Shown in pieces: positions 19,779 to 30,620 of a stretch of DNA of 64,000 bases. The notes below the pieces were generated by a model. It searched no databases, was not told the origin of the DNA, and saw only the letters and a list, made by a program, of their open reading frames with translations. A program made the position numbers and the translations under genes. The DNA comes from Pseudomonas pseudonitroreducens (GTDB lineage Bacteria > Pseudomonadota > Gammaproteobacteria > Pseudomonadales > Pseudomonadaceae): contig NZ_BQHJ01000002.1 in NCBI RefSeq assembly GCF_021603645.1, forward strand, positions 760,549 through 824,548, written 5' to 3'. How positions within the stretch are numbered: position 1 is the stretch's first letter; every line of letters starts with the position of its first letter.

Positions 19779-20141
19779 ATGAACGTCGAGCAGATCGTCG
19801 ATTTCGCCCAGGCCACCACCGCCCCCGAACACTACCGCCCCGCCCCGGACCGCATCATCAAGGGCGACCCGGCGCAGAACGTGCGCAACCACTACGCCAG
19901 CGACTGCGGCCAGTTCAACGTGGGCATCTGGGAAGGCGAGCCGGGCCACTGGAACGTCAGCTACACCGAGCACGAGTACTGCGAGATCCTCCAGGGCGTG
20001 TCGGTGATCCGTGACGCCAATGGCGGCGCCAAGACCGTGCGCGTCGGCGACCGCTTCGTCATCCCGGCCGGCTTCAGCGGCACCTGGGAAGTACTGGAGC
20101 CGTGCCGCAAGGTCTACGTGATCTTCGAGCAGAAGGCCTGA
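19779..20141 (+). CDS. small cupin protein (DUF861 type)
   Basis: A 120-residue single-domain cupin: NVGIWEGEPGHWNVSYTEHEYCEILQG-type first motif (read in parts) with H and E residues in EHEYCEIL, and a second motif region with GDRFVIPAGFSGTWEV. The conserved FVIPAGFSGTWE tail is typical of DUF861 cupins placed near amine oxidase or aldehyde dehydrogenase genes. Its reaction is unknown. It diverges from kauB, suggesting a link to amine catabolism, and ends at a strong terminator. Confidence 0.82.
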   Translation: MNVEQIVDFAQATTAPEHYRPAPDRIIKGDPAQNVRNHYASDCGQFNVGIWEGEPGHWNVSYTEHEYCEILQGVSVIRDANGGAKTVRVGDRFVIPAGFSGTWEVLEPCRKVYVIFEQKA

Positions 20142-20154
20142 TCCACCGAACATG

Positions 20155-20184
20155 AAAAAGCCCGCCGATCGGCGGGCTTTTTTT
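20155..20184 (+). terminator. terminator after the cupin gene
   Basis: A perfect stem GCCCGCCGA/TCGGCGGGC (20160-20177) is followed by seven T residues and preceded by A residues. Confidence 0.9.
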
Positions 20185-20220
20185 CGTCTGCGATCCTCGC
20201 AAAGGAAAATCACAGGCAAG

Positions 20221-20247
20221 AAAAAACCCGCCACGAAGGGCGGGTTT
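20221..20247 (-). terminator. terminator after rpmG
   Basis: On the minus strand the stem CCCGCC-6-GGCGGG is followed by six T residues. It lies 22 bases past the rpmG stop. Confidence 0.88.
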
Positions 20248-20268
20248 CTTCACAAGGGCGAAGATCAA

Positions 20269-20424
20269 TTACTTGATCTTGGCTTCCTTGTAGATCACGT
20301 GCTTGCGAACAACCGGATCGTATTTCTTGATCTCGATTTTCTCAGGCTTGGTACGCTTGTTCTTGTCGGTGGTGTAGAAGTGGCCGGTACCGGCGCTGGA
20401 CACCAAACGGATCAGTTCGCGCAT
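20269..20424 (-). CDS. rpmG: 50S ribosomal protein L33
   Basis: A 51-residue basic protein starting [19 protein letters not shown] and ending VIYKEAKIK, the standard L33 sequence. It lacks the CxxC zinc pairs, so it is the zinc-independent form. It follows rpmB by 12 bases in the usual rpmB-rpmG operon and is ended by a rho-independent terminator. Confidence 0.96.
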   Translation of the reverse strand: MRELIRLVSSAGTGHFYTTDKNKRTKPEKIEIKKYDPVVRKHVIYKEAKIK

Positions 20425-20436
20425 GACTGCAGCTCC

Positions 20437-20673
20437 TTAGAATTTTTCGCCGCGGGCGCGCAGGTCGTTCAGAACGGCCTCGATACCACGCTTGTCGATG
20501 ATACGCATGCCTTTGGCGGAAACGCGCAGACGCACGAAGCGCTTCTCGGATTCAACCCAGAAACGGTGGTGCTGCAGGTTCGGCAGGAAACGGCGGCGGG
20601 TTTTGTTGTGTGCGTGGGAAATGTTGTTCCCGGTAACCGGACCCTTACCGGTCACTTGGCAAACTCTCGACAT
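20437..20673 (-). CDS. rpmB: 50S ribosomal protein L28
   Basis: A 78-residue basic protein beginning [20 protein letters not shown], with the conserved [12 protein letters not shown] and [10 protein letters not shown] segments of bacterial L28. First gene of rpmB-rpmG. A good sigma-70 promoter lies 147 bases upstream. Confidence 0.97.
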   Translation of the reverse strand: MSRVCQVTGKGPVTGNNISHAHNKTRRRFLPNLQHHRFWVESEKRFVRLRVSAKGMRIIDKRGIEAVLNDLRARGEKF

Positions 20674-21037
20674 GGCTCAGCCCTCTGTAAACCACATGCC
20701 AAACCCGGCATGGGTTGGCTGCTTAACTCAATAGGATTCTCAGTTTCACCGGGGTCTTAACTGCCGCTTCGCCTTGATCGAGTCGCGGGATCAGGCAGGG
20801 CCCCAGAAAAGAGCGCAGCTTTATATCAGAAAGTCACTTCCAGCTGCAAGGGAAAGCATGACTCGGAAAAGCCGGCGCCAGCCCCCGTGGGGCGCGGCGC
20901 CGGTGCCGTTCGTCGCTTGTCGTCGTTGTGACGGGCTGCGGCTTGGTCTAGGGTAGCTCCTTCGAGGCTGCCAACAGCCTTGCATGACCCGCCCAACCAC
21001 GCGGATGGGCATCTTGCCAGCTTACACGGAGTCCGTC
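20674..21037. promoter_or_regulatory. rpmBG upstream region and divergent gap
   Basis: This 364-base gap separates rpmB from the divergent peptide-binding protein. On the minus strand a sigma-70 promoter is readable: TTGCAG (20849-20844), 18 bases, TATAAA (20825-20820). The rpmB leader holds a small dyad (ATGCC-6-GGCAT, 20697-20712). GC-rich dyads near 20874-20910 are unassigned. No promoter for the plus-strand gene is clear, and no gene is seen. Confidence 0.6.
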
Positions 21038-22609
21038 ATGCGTCTCGCCCTTCTCGCCCTCCTTCTTTCTCCTGCCCTCGCCAGTGCCGCCTCGCTGAGC
21101 GTGTGCACCGAAGCCAGCCCCGAAGGTTTCGACGTGGTCCAGTACAACTCGCTAACCACCACCAACGCCTCGGCCGATGTGCTGATGAACCGCCTGGTGG
21201 ACTTCGACGCCGCCAGCGGCGCGGTGGTACCGAGCCTGGCCGAAAGCTGGAAAGTGTCCGACGATGGCCTGACTTACGACTTCCAGCTGCGCGACGGCGT
21301 AGCCTTCCACCACACCGACTACTTCAAGCCGAGCCGCACGCTGAGCGCCGGCGACGTGGTGTTCAGTTTCCAGCGCATGCTCGACGCCACCCAGCCCTGG
21401 CACAAGGTGGCGCAAAGCGGCTTCCCCCACGCCCAGTCGATGCAGCTGCCGAGCCTGGTCAAGGCCGTGGAGAGGGTCGATGAGCGCCATGTGCGTTTCA
21501 CCCTCAACCACCCGGACGCCACCTTCCTGGCAATGCTCAGCATGGGCTTCGCCTCCATTTATTCCGCCGAGTACGCCGACCAGCTGATGCAGGCCGGCAC
21601 CCCGGAGAAGCTCAACGCCCAGCCAATCGGCACCGGCCCCTTCATCTTCAAGCGCTTCCAGAAGGACGCCGTGGTGCGCTACAGCGCCAACGCCGAGTAC
21701 TTTGGCGGCAAGCCGGCGGTGGATAACCTGGTGTTCGCCATCACCCCGGATGCCAGCGTGCGCTTGCAGAAGCTCAAGCGCGGCGAATGCCAGATCGCCC
21801 TGTCGCCCAAGCCCTTGGACGTCGAGGCCGCGACCAAGAGCGCCGACCTCAAGGTCGAGCAGACCCCGGCCTTCATGACCGCCTTCGTCGGCATCAACAG
21901 CCAGCATCCACCGCTGGACAACTCCAAGGTGCGCCAGGCGATCAACCTCGCCTTCGACAAGGCCAGCTACCTGAAGAGCGTGTTCGCCGGCAGCGCCACC
22001 GCCGCCGACGGCATCTATCCGCCCAATACCTGGAGCTACGCCAAGGACATCCCCGGCTATCCGCGCGACCTGGACAAGGCCCGTGCGCTGCTGGCCGAAG
22101 CCGGGCACAAGGACGGTTTCAAGACCACCATCTGGACCCGTCCCTCCGGGAGCCTGCTCAACCCCAACCCGAGCACCGGCGCGCAATTGCTACAGGCGGA
22201 CCTGGCGCAGATCGGCATCCAGGCCGAGATTCGCGTGATCGAATGGGGCGAGCTGATCCGCCGTGCCAAGGCCGGCGAGCATGACCTGCTGTTCATGGGC
22301 TGGGCCGGCGACAACGGCGATCCGGACAACTTCCTCACCCCGCAATTCTCCTGCGCCAGCGTGAAGTCCGGCCTCAACTTCTCCCGTTATTGCGACGAGA
22401 AGCTCGACGGCCTGATCAGCCAGGGCAAGGCGATCGCCGACCAGGCCAAGCGCAGCGCGCTGTACCACCAAGCCCAGCAGATCATCCACGACCAGGCGCT
22501 GTGGCTGCCGCTGGCACACCCGACAGCCTCGGCGCTCACCCGCCAGAACGTGAAGGGCTACGTAGTGAGTCCGTTCGGTCGCCAGGATTTCTCGAAGGTC
22601 CAGCTATAG
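21038..22609 (+). CDS. periplasmic peptide-binding protein (SBP family 5, DppA-like)
   Basis: A 523-residue solute-binding protein with a signal peptide (residues 1-18, ending LASA-A) and the family 5 fold: [23 protein letters not shown], then [11 protein letters not shown] and the C-terminal [12 protein letters not shown] segment. Dipeptides or short peptides are the likely ligand; PAO1 carries a DppA paralogue here (PA5317). No permease genes are adjacent, so it would have to use a transporter encoded elsewhere. The ATG at 21038 starts exactly at the signal peptide. Its last six bases overlap the end of radC, tail to tail. Confidence 0.88.
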   Translation: MRLALLALLLSPALASAASLSVCTEASPEGFDVVQYNSLTTTNASADVLMNRLVDFDAASGAVVPSLAESWKVSDDGLTYDFQLRDGVAFHHTDYFKPSRTLSAGDVVFSFQRMLDATQPWHKVAQSGFPHAQSMQLPSLVKAVERVDERHVRFTLNHPDATFLAMLSMGFASIYSAEYADQLMQAGTPEKLNAQPIGTGPFIFKRFQKDAVVRYSANAEYFGGKPAVDNLVFAITPDASVRLQKLKRGECQIALSPKPLDVEAATKSADLKVEQTPAFMTAFVGINSQHPPLDNSKVRQAINLAFDKASYLKSVFAGSATAADGIYPPNTWSYAKDIPGYPRDLDKARALLAEAGHKDGFKTTIWTRPSGSLLNPNPSTGAQLLQADLAQIGIQAEIRVIEWGELIRRAKAGEHDLLFMGWAGDNGDPDNFLTPQFSCASVKSGLNFSRYCDEKLDGLISQGKAIADQAKRSALYHQAQQIIHDQALWLPLAHPTASALTRQNVKGYVVSPFGRQDFSKVQL

Positions 22610-23278
22610 CATGCCAAGCTCGGCCATTGACTGCGGCTCGCCGTCACCGACGATGAAGTGATCCAGCACGCGCACGTCGATCAGCGCCAGCGCCTCGACG
22701 ATACGCCGGGTCAGCAAGTGGTCGGACTGGCTGGGCTCGCAGACGCCGGAAGGATGGTTGTGCGCCAGGATCAGCGCGGCGGCGTTGTGCGCCAGGGCGC
22801 GCTTGACGATCTGCCGCGGGTAGACGCTGGCACTGTCGATGGAGCCGTGGAACAGCACCTCGAAGGCCAGCACCCGGTGGCGGTTATCCATGAACAGGCA
22901 GGCAAACACCTCGTGGAGTTCGTGACGCAGCCGCGCCTTGAGGAAATCACGCACGGCCTGCGGGCTCTCCAGCGCCGAGTCGCGACTGAGCTGTTCGGCG
23001 AGGTGGCGCCGGGCGATTTCCAGCACGGCCTGCAACTGCACGAACTTGGCGACGCCCAGCCCCAGGTGGCTGCAGAACGATTCCAGGTCGGCCTCCAGCA
23101 AGGCGCGCAGGCTGCCGAACTCGCTGAGCAGGCGGCGTGCCAGGTCGACAGCACTGCAGCCGGCCACGCCGGTGCGCAGGAAAATGGCGAGCAATTCGGC
23201 GTCGCTCAGGCTCGCCGCGCCTCGCTCGAGGAGCTTCTCCCGCGGACGCTCTGCCGCAGGCCAGTCACGAATACTCAA
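22604..23278 (-). CDS. radC: RadC family JAB/MPN-domain protein
   Basis: A 224-residue protein with an N-terminal helix-hairpin-helix region (about residues 1-90) and a C-terminal JAB1/MPN metalloprotease-like domain whose zinc motif HNHPSG, followed by a distal Asp in QSD, is intact. Despite its historic name, a DNA repair role has not held up; the true function is unsettled. It diverges from coaBC, as in many proteobacteria. Confidence 0.92.
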   Translation of the reverse strand: MSIRDWPAAERPREKLLERGAASLSDAELLAIFLRTGVAGCSAVDLARRLLSEFGSLRALLEADLESFCSHLGLGVAKFVQLQAVLEIARRHLAEQLSRDSALESPQAVRDFLKARLRHELHEVFACLFMDNRHRVLAFEVLFHGSIDSASVYPRQIVKRALAHNAAALILAHNHPSGVCEPSQSDHLLTRRIVEALALIDVRVLDHFIVGDGEPQSMAELGML

Positions 23279-23418
23279 GGGACCTCCCAGTCAGGCCACC
23301 CGCTGTTCCCATGCGGGCGCTGTGCTATCTTAGCCCCCTCGCTGCGCGCAGCCGGAGGCCTGGGGAGGCGTCGTCGGCTTCAGCGCGCGTCATCCATTTC
23401 CGTATTTAAGGCTGGCCT

Positions 23419-24627
23419 ATGCAGCGGCTCTATCGTAAACGCATCGTTCTGGGCGTCGGCGGCGGTATCGCCGCCTACAAGAGCGCCGAACTGGTCCGCC
23501 GGTTGCGCGACCAGGGCGCCGAGGTGCGTGTCGTGATGACCCAGGGCGGCCGCGAGTTCATCACCCCGCTCACCCTCCAGGCACTGTCCGGCCATCCGGT
23601 ACACCTGGACCTGCTCGACCCCGCCGCCGAAGCGGCCATGGGACACATCGAGCTGGCCCGCTGGGCCGACCTGGTACTGATCGCCCCCGCTACGGCCGAC
23701 CTCATGGCGCGCCTGGCCCAGGGCGTGGCCAACGACCTGCTGACCACCCTGGTGCTGGCCACCGACGCGCAGGTTGCCCTCGCCCCGGCGATGAACCAGG
23801 CCATGTGGCGTGACCCGGCCACCCAGGTCAACGCCGAGCTGCTGCGCAGCCGCGGCCTGCACTTCTTCGGTCCCGCAGCCGGCAGCCAGGCCTGCGGCGA
23901 CGTCGGCCCTGGCCGCATGCTCGAAGCCGAGGAGCTGGCGCAGCTGGCCGCCGACTGTTTCGAGTTCAAGGCCCTGACCGGCCAGCACATCCTGATTACC
24001 GCAGGGCCGACCCAGGAAAACATCGACCCGGTGCGCTATATCACCAACCACAGCTCGGGGAAGATGGGCTTCGCCCTGGCCGAGGCGGCCGCCGAAGCAG
24101 GCGCCCGCGTGACCCTGGTCACCGGTCCGGTGCACCTGCCGACTCCGGACCGGGTGAGCCGCGTCGACGTGGTCAGCGCCCGCGACATGCTCGCCGCCTG
24201 CGAAGCGGCGATGCCGGCGGACATCCTGATTGCCTCTGCCGCCGTGGCCGACTACCGCCCGGAGCTGGTCGCAACGCAGAAACTCAAGAAAGATCCCACC
24301 AAGGGTGACGGTCTGCTCTTGCAGCTGGTGCGCAATCCCGACATTCTCGCCACCCTCTCGCTGCGCGAGGACCGCCCCTTCAGCGTCGGCTTCGCCGCGG
24401 AGACCGAGAACCTGCTCGAGTACGCCTCGCGCAAGCTCAAGGACAAGAATCTCGATCTGATCGTTGCCAATGACGTGGCAAATCCGTCAATCGGCTTCAA
24501 TAGTGAAGAGAACGCCATCACGGTCATCGACCGCGAATTGCACAAGACTGCGTTCGCCCAGACCAGCAAGGGCAAGATCGCCCGCCAGCTGATCGCCTTC
24601 ATCGCCGAACGCATCAATCAACACTGA
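23419..24627 (+). CDS. coaBC: bifunctional phosphopantothenoylcysteine synthetase/decarboxylase
   Basis: A 402-residue cytosolic enzyme for two steps of coenzyme A synthesis. The FMN-dependent decarboxylase half (CoaC, about residues 1-185) has [19 protein letters not shown] and the [10 protein letters not shown] active-site loop. The synthetase half (CoaB, about 190-402) starts with [20 protein letters not shown] and ends with the nucleotide-binding lysine region NLDLIVAND. Length is normal. dut follows after seven bases, so the two are co-transcribed. Confidence 0.96.
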   Translation: MQRLYRKRIVLGVGGGIAAYKSAELVRRLRDQGAEVRVVMTQGGREFITPLTLQALSGHPVHLDLLDPAAEAAMGHIELARWADLVLIAPATADLMARLAQGVANDLLTTLVLATDAQVALAPAMNQAMWRDPATQVNAELLRSRGLHFFGPAAGSQACGDVGPGRMLEAEELAQLAADCFEFKALTGQHILITAGPTQENIDPVRYITNHSSGKMGFALAEAAAEAGARVTLVTGPVHLPTPDRVSRVDVVSARDMLAACEAAMPADILIASAAVADYRPELVATQKLKKDPTKGDGLLLQLVRNPDILATLSLREDRPFSVGFAAETENLLEYASRKLKDKNLDLIVANDVANPSIGFNSEENAITVIDRELHKTAFAQTSKGKIARQLIAFIAERINQH

Positions 24628-24634
24628 GAACTCA

Positions 24635-25090
24635 ATGCACTCCCTGCAAGCCAAGATCCTCGACCCCCGCCTGGGCAGCGAATTCCCGCTGCCGCAGTAC
24701 GCCACCCCGGGTTCCGCCGGCCTCGACCTGCGCGCCATGCTCAAGGAGGACCTGGTCCTCGAGCCGGGCCAGACCGTGCTGATTCCCACCGGCCTGTCCA
24801 TCTACATCGCCGATCCGGGCCTGGCCGCGCTGATCCTTCCGCGTTCGGGCCTGGGCCACAAGCACGGCATCGTGCTCGGCAACCTGGTCGGCCTGATCGA
24901 CTCCGACTACCAGGGCGAGCTGATGGTCTCCTGCTGGAACCGCGGCCAGACGGCCTTCAAGATCGCCATTGGCGAGCGTCTCGCCCAACTGGTGCTGGTG
25001 CCGGTGGTACAGGCGCATTTCGAGCTGGTCGAGACCTTCGATGAAAGCCAGCGCGGTGCCGGCGGCTTCGGTCACTCCGGCAGCCATTGA
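24635..25090 (+). CDS. dut: dUTP pyrophosphatase
   Basis: A 151-residue trimeric dUTPase that hydrolyses dUTP to dUMP. All five family motifs are visible: [10 protein letters not shown], the basic stretch after [37 protein letters not shown] with the catalytic Asp, RLAQLV and the C-terminal [10 protein letters not shown]. It sits between coaBC and algC, 40 bases before the long algC start. Confidence 0.97.
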   Translation: MHSLQAKILDPRLGSEFPLPQYATPGSAGLDLRAMLKEDLVLEPGQTVLIPTGLSIYIADPGLAALILPRSGLGHKHGIVLGNLVGLIDSDYQGELMVSCWNRGQTAFKIAIGERLAQLVLVPVVQAHFELVETFDESQRGAGGFGHSGSH

Positions 25091-25130
25091 CCCCTACCCA
25101 TTTCAGGATGAATCGCCGAGGAGACGTTGC

Positions 25131-27755
25131 ATGAAACTTTTCCAACGCACTGCCAAGGACAGCGCCGAACTGCCGGAACTCGTACCGGCGGAGAAGCCCG
25201 TCAAAGGACCGGCCGCGAAGGTCGACCTCAAGCCGCTGCTGCCATCCTTCGTCCTCACCGTGGGCGGTGTGGCCGCCGCCGGCGCGCTGCTGTGGTTCAG
25301 CCTGTTCGGCCAGGCCGACAATACTCACGTTACCCAGCTGACCAGCGCCTGGTCCGACAGCCAGGCCGGCGCCCTGCGCCAGTCACTGAACCTGCTGGCC
25401 GCCGACAGCCGCGCCATGGCAGGCGACCCGCAACTATTGCCGGCCTTGCAGAGCAATGACCCGGCGCGCATCGCCGCACTGGAGAAAGCGCTGACCCAGG
25501 GCCACCTGGACGGCCTGGTGGACGTGCACCTGAATGCCAACGGCCAGGCCGTGCAGGATACTGCCCGCCCCGGCCCGCTGAACTACGCCGCACTGGACAT
25601 GCTTCACCGGGTCGAAAGCGGCCAGGCGGTGGCGCCGGAGGCCTACAAGGTCGGCACCCGCTGGCTGGTCTACAGCCCCGTCGCACTGCGTGCCGCCGAC
25701 AACTCGATCCAGGGTTCGCTGCTGCTGGTCGTCGACCTGCAACGTTTGCTCGGCAGCCTGCCGCCGATGTCCGCCGATATCGGCCAACTGCAGATCTCCC
25801 AGCAGTTCGGCAACTCGCCAGCCCAGTTGCTGCTGCAGCGCGGCCAGGCCAATGGCGCCGCTCCGCTGGAGCTGCCCAGCGGCAATCCGAACTGGAAGCT
25901 GAGCTTCACCCCCGGCCCGACGATCACCGGCCAGCTGTACTCGCCGACCCTGCTGGGCATTGCCGCGCTCCTGGCACTGGTCGGCGGCCTGCTGGGCCTC
26001 TATCTTGCGCAAAGTGCGATGCAGCGCCGGGTCAGCAAGGATGCCCAGACCCTGGGGCAGTTCATTCAGGAACTCGCCGGCCAACGCACTGCCAAAGCTC
26101 CTGAGCTGAGCCTGCCGAGCCTGCAGGCACTGGCTCAGGCGCTGGCCCGCCAGCCGCGCCGCAAGACCGAAACATCCGGTGCCAGCACCCCCGCCGCGCC
26201 CGCAGCCCCTGTTCAGCCGACCCCGGCTGTCGCCGCTGCCAGCGCCCCGGCCGCTGCCACCCAAACGCCATTGGTCGATCCGCTATTCCAGAACACTGAC
26301 ATTCTGGACATCGACATTCTTGATGAAGACCAGGATCTCCTGGGATTGGAGCAAACACCCGCTATGAGCACGCCTAAAGCCCCGCAGCTGCCCGCCAGCA
26401 TCTTCCGCGCCTACGACATCCGTGGCGTGGTCGGCGACACCCTGACCGCCGAGACCGCCTACTGGGTCGGCCGCGCCATCGGTTCCGAAAGCCTGGCGCG
26501 CGGCGAGCCGTGCGTTTCCGTAGGCCGCGACGGCCGCCTGTCCGGCCCCGAGCTGGTCCAGCAGCTGATCCAGGGCCTGGTCGATTGCGGCTGCCAGGTC
26601 ACCGACATCGGCATGGTGCCGACCCCGGTGCTGTACTACGCCGCCAACGTCCTGGAAGGCAAATCGGGCGTGATGCTCACCGGCAGCCACAACCCGCCGG
26701 ACTACAACGGCTTCAAGATCGTCGTCGCCGGTGAAACCCTGGCCAACGAGCAGATCCAGGCCCTGCGCGAGCGCATCCAGAACGGCGACCTCGCCTCCGG
26801 CATCGGCAGCGTGCAGCAGATCGACATCCTGCCGCGCTACTTCCAGCAGATCCGCGACGACATCGCCCTGGCCAAGCCGCTGAAAGTAGTCGTGGACTGC
26901 GGCAACGGCGTGGCCGGTGTAATCGCCCCGCAACTGATCGAAGCCCTGGGCTGCACCGTGATCCCGCTGTACTGCGATGTCGACGGCACCTTCCCCAACC
27001 ACCACCCGGATCCGGGCAAGCCCGAGAACCTGGAAGACCTGATCGCCAAGGTGAAGGAAACCGGCGCCGACCTGGGCCTGGCCTTCGACGGCGACGGCGA
27101 CCGTGTGGGCGTGGTGACCAACGAAGGCACCATCATCTACCCCGACCGCCTGCTGATGCTGTTTGCCAAGGACGTGGTCTCGCGCAACCCCGGCGCCGAC
27201 ATCATTTTCGACGTCAAATGCACACGTCGCCTGATCTCCCTGATCAGCGGCTACGGCGGCCGCCCGGTGATGTGGAAGACCGGCCACTCGCTGATCAAGA
27301 AGAAGATGAAGGAAACCGGCGCCCTGCTCGCCGGCGAGATGAGCGGCCACATCTTCTTCAAGGAGCGCTGGTACGGCTTCGACGACGGCATCTACAGCGC
27401 CGCGCGCCTGCTGGAAATCATCAGCCTGGACAAGCGCGATGCCGAGCGCGTGTTCTCCGCGTTCCCGATGGACATCTCCACCCCGGAAATCAACATTACC
27501 GTCACCGACGAGGGCAAGTTCGCCCTGATCGAGGCGCTGCAGGCCCGCGGCCAGTGGGGTGAAGCCAACCTCACCACCCTCGACGGCGTGCGCGTGGATT
27601 ACCCCAAAGGCTGGGGTCTGGTTCGCGCGTCCAACACCACTCCGGTGCTGGTGCTGCGCTTCGAGGCGGACTCCCAGGACGAACTGGAGCGCATCAAGGA
27701 AGTGTTCCGTACCCAGCTGAAAGCGGTCGACCCCGCCCTCAGCCTGCCCTTCTGA
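25131..27755 (+). CDS. algC: phosphomannomutase/phosphoglucomutase AlgC with N-terminal membrane extension
   Basis: An 874-residue protein. Residues 412-874 are standard 463-residue AlgC (PMM/PGM for alginate, LPS and rhamnolipid sugars): active-site Ser in TGSHNPPDYNG, metal loop AFDGDGDRVG, sugar loop GEMSGHIFF, phosphate loop RASNTTPVL. Residues 1-411 add a transmembrane helix (about 37-60), a periplasmic-sensor-like stretch, a second helix (about 266-290) and an Ala/Pro/Thr-rich linker. The ATG at 25131 has GAGGAG upstream. An internal ATG at 26364 begins the classical form; which is made cannot be told here. I recall similar long annotations in P. aeruginosa. Confidence 0.9.
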   Translation: MKLFQRTAKDSAELPELVPAEKPVKGPAAKVDLKPLLPSFVLTVGGVAAAGALLWFSLFGQADNTHVTQLTSAWSDSQAGALRQSLNLLAADSRAMAGDPQLLPALQSNDPARIAALEKALTQGHLDGLVDVHLNANGQAVQDTARPGPLNYAALDMLHRVESGQAVAPEAYKVGTRWLVYSPVALRAADNSIQGSLLLVVDLQRLLGSLPPMSADIGQLQISQQFGNSPAQLLLQRGQANGAAPLELPSGNPNWKLSFTPGPTITGQLYSPTLLGIAALLALVGGLLGLYLAQSAMQRRVSKDAQTLGQFIQELAGQRTAKAPELSLPSLQALAQALARQPRRKTETSGASTPAAPAAPVQPTPAVAAASAPAAATQTPLVDPLFQNTDILDIDILDEDQDLLGLEQTPAMSTPKAPQLPASIFRAYDIRGVVGDTLTAETAYWVGRAIGSESLARGEPCVSVGRDGRLSGPELVQQLIQGLVDCGCQVTDIGMVPTPVLYYAANVLEGKSGVMLTGSHNPPDYNGFKIVVAGETLANEQIQALRERIQNGDLASGIGSVQQIDILPRYFQQIRDDIALAKPLKVVVDCGNGVAGVIAPQLIEALGCTVIPLYCDVDGTFPNHHPDPGKPENLEDLIAKVKETGADLGLAFDGDGDRVGVVTNEGTIIYPDRLLMLFAKDVVSRNPGADIIFDVKCTRRLISLISGYGGRPVMWKTGHSLIKKKMKETGALLAGEMSGHIFFKERWYGFDDGIYSAARLLEIISLDKRDAERVFSAFPMDISTPEINITVTDEGKFALIEALQARGQWGEANLTTLDGVRVDYPKGWGLVRASNTTPVLVLRFEADSQDELERIKEVFRTQLKAVDPALSLPF

Positions 27756-28691
<936 letters not shown>

Positions 28692-28697
28692 TCAAAG

Positions 28698-28733
28698 ACA
28701 CCCGCCAGGAGCGATCCTCGCGGGTGTTTTTCT
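28698..28733 (+). terminator. terminator after argB
   Basis: The stem ACACCCGC/GCGGGTGT with a 14-base loop is followed by TTTTTCT on the plus strand, seven bases after the argB stop. Confidence 0.85.
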
Positions 28734-28799
28734 GTCTGTTCGGGGCCGCATTGGCAGCCATGGCTGCCCAGCGTCGAACAGGTCTTCAGGAGCTTTCGC

Positions 28800-29246
28800 A
28801 TGGCCGCGTCTCCCGTTTCCCGCAATGACTTCAGCTTCTTCCACGGCCTGCGCGTGCGCTGGTCGGAGGTCGACCCGCAGGGCATCGTCTTCAACGGCAA
28901 TTACCTGACCTACGCCGATGTCGCCACCACCGAGTATTACCGCCACCTGGGCGTGAGCTACCCGGCCGATCTGCTGCGCGGCGGCGGCGACCTGTTCGCG
29001 GTGAAGACCACCCTGGAATACCTGGCGCCGGCGCGCTTCGACGAGTGGCTGGAGATGGGCGTGCGCGTCAGCCGGCTGGGTCGCAGCAGCCTGACCTTCC
29101 AGGTCTCGATCTGGTGTGACGAGCAATTGCTGACGCTGGGTGAACTGATCTACGCCTATGCCGGCGAAGACCGCACGAGCCAGCCCCTGCCGGACTGGCT
29201 GCGCGGGAAGATCAACGAATTCGAGCGCGTCTCGCCGCAACAGTGA
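28800..29246 (+). CDS. hotdog-fold acyl-CoA thioesterase (4HBT/YbgC-like)
   Basis: A 148-residue single hotdog-domain protein. The segment RWSEVDPQGIVFNGNYLTY holds the Asp of the 4-hydroxybenzoyl-CoA thioesterase/YbgC active site (VDPQGIV-NYL). It probably hydrolyses acyl-CoA esters in the cytosol; the acyl group is unknown. It stands alone between the argB terminator and a convergent gene. From memory it replaces a larger block found between argB and pyrE in PAO1. Confidence 0.85.
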   Translation: MAASPVSRNDFSFFHGLRVRWSEVDPQGIVFNGNYLTYADVATTEYYRHLGVSYPADLLRGGGDLFAVKTTLEYLAPARFDEWLEMGVRVSRLGRSSLTFQVSIWCDEQLLTLGELIYAYAGEDRTSQPLPDWLRGKINEFERVSPQQ

Positions 29247-29262
29247 GCGGCGCGGGGTGGGC

Positions 29263-29877
29263 TCAGTTGCCCACCAGCTGGGCGACGCGGGCGCGATCCT
29301 CGCCGAAGCTGCTCACAGCCTGCACGCGCAGTTGCTGGTAGCGGGTAATGTCCTGCTGCAGGCGCTGCTCATCGCTGCGCAAGTTGTTCAGCTGCGCGAC
29401 CAGGTCGTCGGGCACCTGACGCCCGGCGCGCTCCTGGTCGGCGGCGCGAGCCTGCAGGTTGGCCTGCTGCATCTTCAGTGACTGCAGATTGCCCTTGGCC
29501 ACGCTGGTCAGCCCATCGAGTTCGGCCAGTTTGCGGTCGCGGGCACGGTCGACGTCTTCGACGCTGGTGTACATGCGCATCAGCTGCTGGTCGGAACTGG
29601 CACGGGCGGCGTCCGCCTTGCGCTGCTCGATCTCGGCGGCGGTCGGGGCCGGCGGCACCTCGCGGATCACCCGGCCCTGTTCATTGAGCACCTGATAGCC
29701 CTTGCCGATGTACTGCGGGGGCACGCCCAGGCGGTCAATGACGGTGATGCCCTTGTCATTCACGTAACGGTACATCTCGACCTGGCTGGCCGCCTGGTCG
29801 GCAGCCGCCTGGCCGGCGAGCATGGCTCCCAGAAGCCCCATCAACACCCTGTAGCGGTAAGCACCCTGCTTGGCCAT
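29263..29877 (-). CDS. DUF4124-domain periplasmic protein
   Basis: A 204-residue exported protein: signal peptide (residues 1-23, ending GQAAA), a DUF4124 domain (about 30-75, YRYVNDKGITVIDRLGVPPQYIGKGYQ in parts), then a charged, Ala/Gln-rich helical region (about 80-195) likely to form a coiled coil. Function is unknown. ATG at 29877 is preferred, with AAGG nine bases before; a GTG three codons earlier is an alternative. It follows pyrE by 20 bases on the same strand and is probably co-transcribed. Confidence 0.8.
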   Translation of the reverse strand: MAKQGAYRYRVLMGLLGAMLAGQAAADQAASQVEMYRYVNDKGITVIDRLGVPPQYIGKGYQVLNEQGRVIREVPPAPTAAEIEQRKADAARASSDQQLMRMYTSVEDVDRARDRKLAELDGLTSVAKGNLQSLKMQQANLQARAADQERAGRQVPDDLVAQLNNLRSDEQRLQQDITRYQQLRVQAVSSFGEDRARVAQLVGN

Positions 29878-29897
29878 GCCCGACACCCTTGTTCCGG

Positions 29898-30539
29898 TTA
29901 GATACCGTACTGCGCCCGATACGCTTCGACTGCCGACAGATGCTGCTTGAGCTGCCCGTCACCGGCCAGATATTCCAGCACCTGCTCCAGCGAGACAATG
30001 CTTACGACTGGAATCGAGAAATCCCGTTCCACTTCCTGGATCGCCGAAAGCTCGCCCTTGCCGCGCTCCTGCCGGTTCAGCGCGATCAGCACGCCGGCAG
30101 CCTGGGCTCCCTGCGCGTCGATGATCTGCATGACCTCGCGAATCGCAGTGCCAGCGGTGATCACGTCGTCGATGATCAATGCGCGACCGGCCAGGGGAGC
30201 GCCAACCAGCGTGCCGCCTTCGCCATGGTCCTTGGCTTCCTTGCGGTTGAAGCACCAGGGCAGGTCGCGGCCGTGCTGTTCCGCCAGCGCAATAGCTGTA
30301 GCGGCCGCCAGCGGAATTCCTTTATAGGCCGGACCGAACAACACGTCGAAAGGTATGCCGCTGTCGACCACCGCGCTGGCGTAGAAACGACCCAGCTGGG
30401 ACAGCGCAACGCCGCTGTTGAACAGACCGGCATTGAAGAAGTACGGGCTGGTGCGCCCGGACTTGAGAGTGAACTCGCCGAAGCGAAGAACGCCGCGCTC
30501 GATGGCGAAGCGGATGAAATCGCGTTGATATGCGTGCAT
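29898..30539 (-). CDS. pyrE: orotate phosphoribosyltransferase
   Basis: A 213-residue pyrimidine synthesis enzyme that makes OMP from orotate and PRPP. The PRPP-binding signature [16 protein letters not shown] lies near residues 118-133, with [11 protein letters not shown] and the flexible-loop [11 protein letters not shown] upstream. Length is standard. It diverges from crc across 81 bases, the arrangement in all pseudomonads I recall. Confidence 0.96.
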   Translation of the reverse strand: MHAYQRDFIRFAIERGVLRFGEFTLKSGRTSPYFFNAGLFNSGVALSQLGRFYASAVVDSGIPFDVLFGPAYKGIPLAAATAIALAEQHGRDLPWCFNRKEAKDHGEGGTLVGAPLAGRALIIDDVITAGTAIREVMQIIDAQGAQAAGVLIALNRQERGKGELSAIQEVERDFSIPVVSIVSLEQVLEYLAGDGQLKQHLSAVEAYRAQYGI

Positions 30540-30620
30540 GGGAGAGAACCGGCCGGTATGAATTTAGCTAAACCGTTTGAGCTCGGGTATCATACACACA
30601 CGTGATTTTGGGGGCCATTT

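Noticed and set aside
20774-20956. Short plus-strand open frame in the rpmB upstream gap
   Set aside because: It overlaps the rpmBG promoter and has no ribosome-binding site or recognisable protein features.
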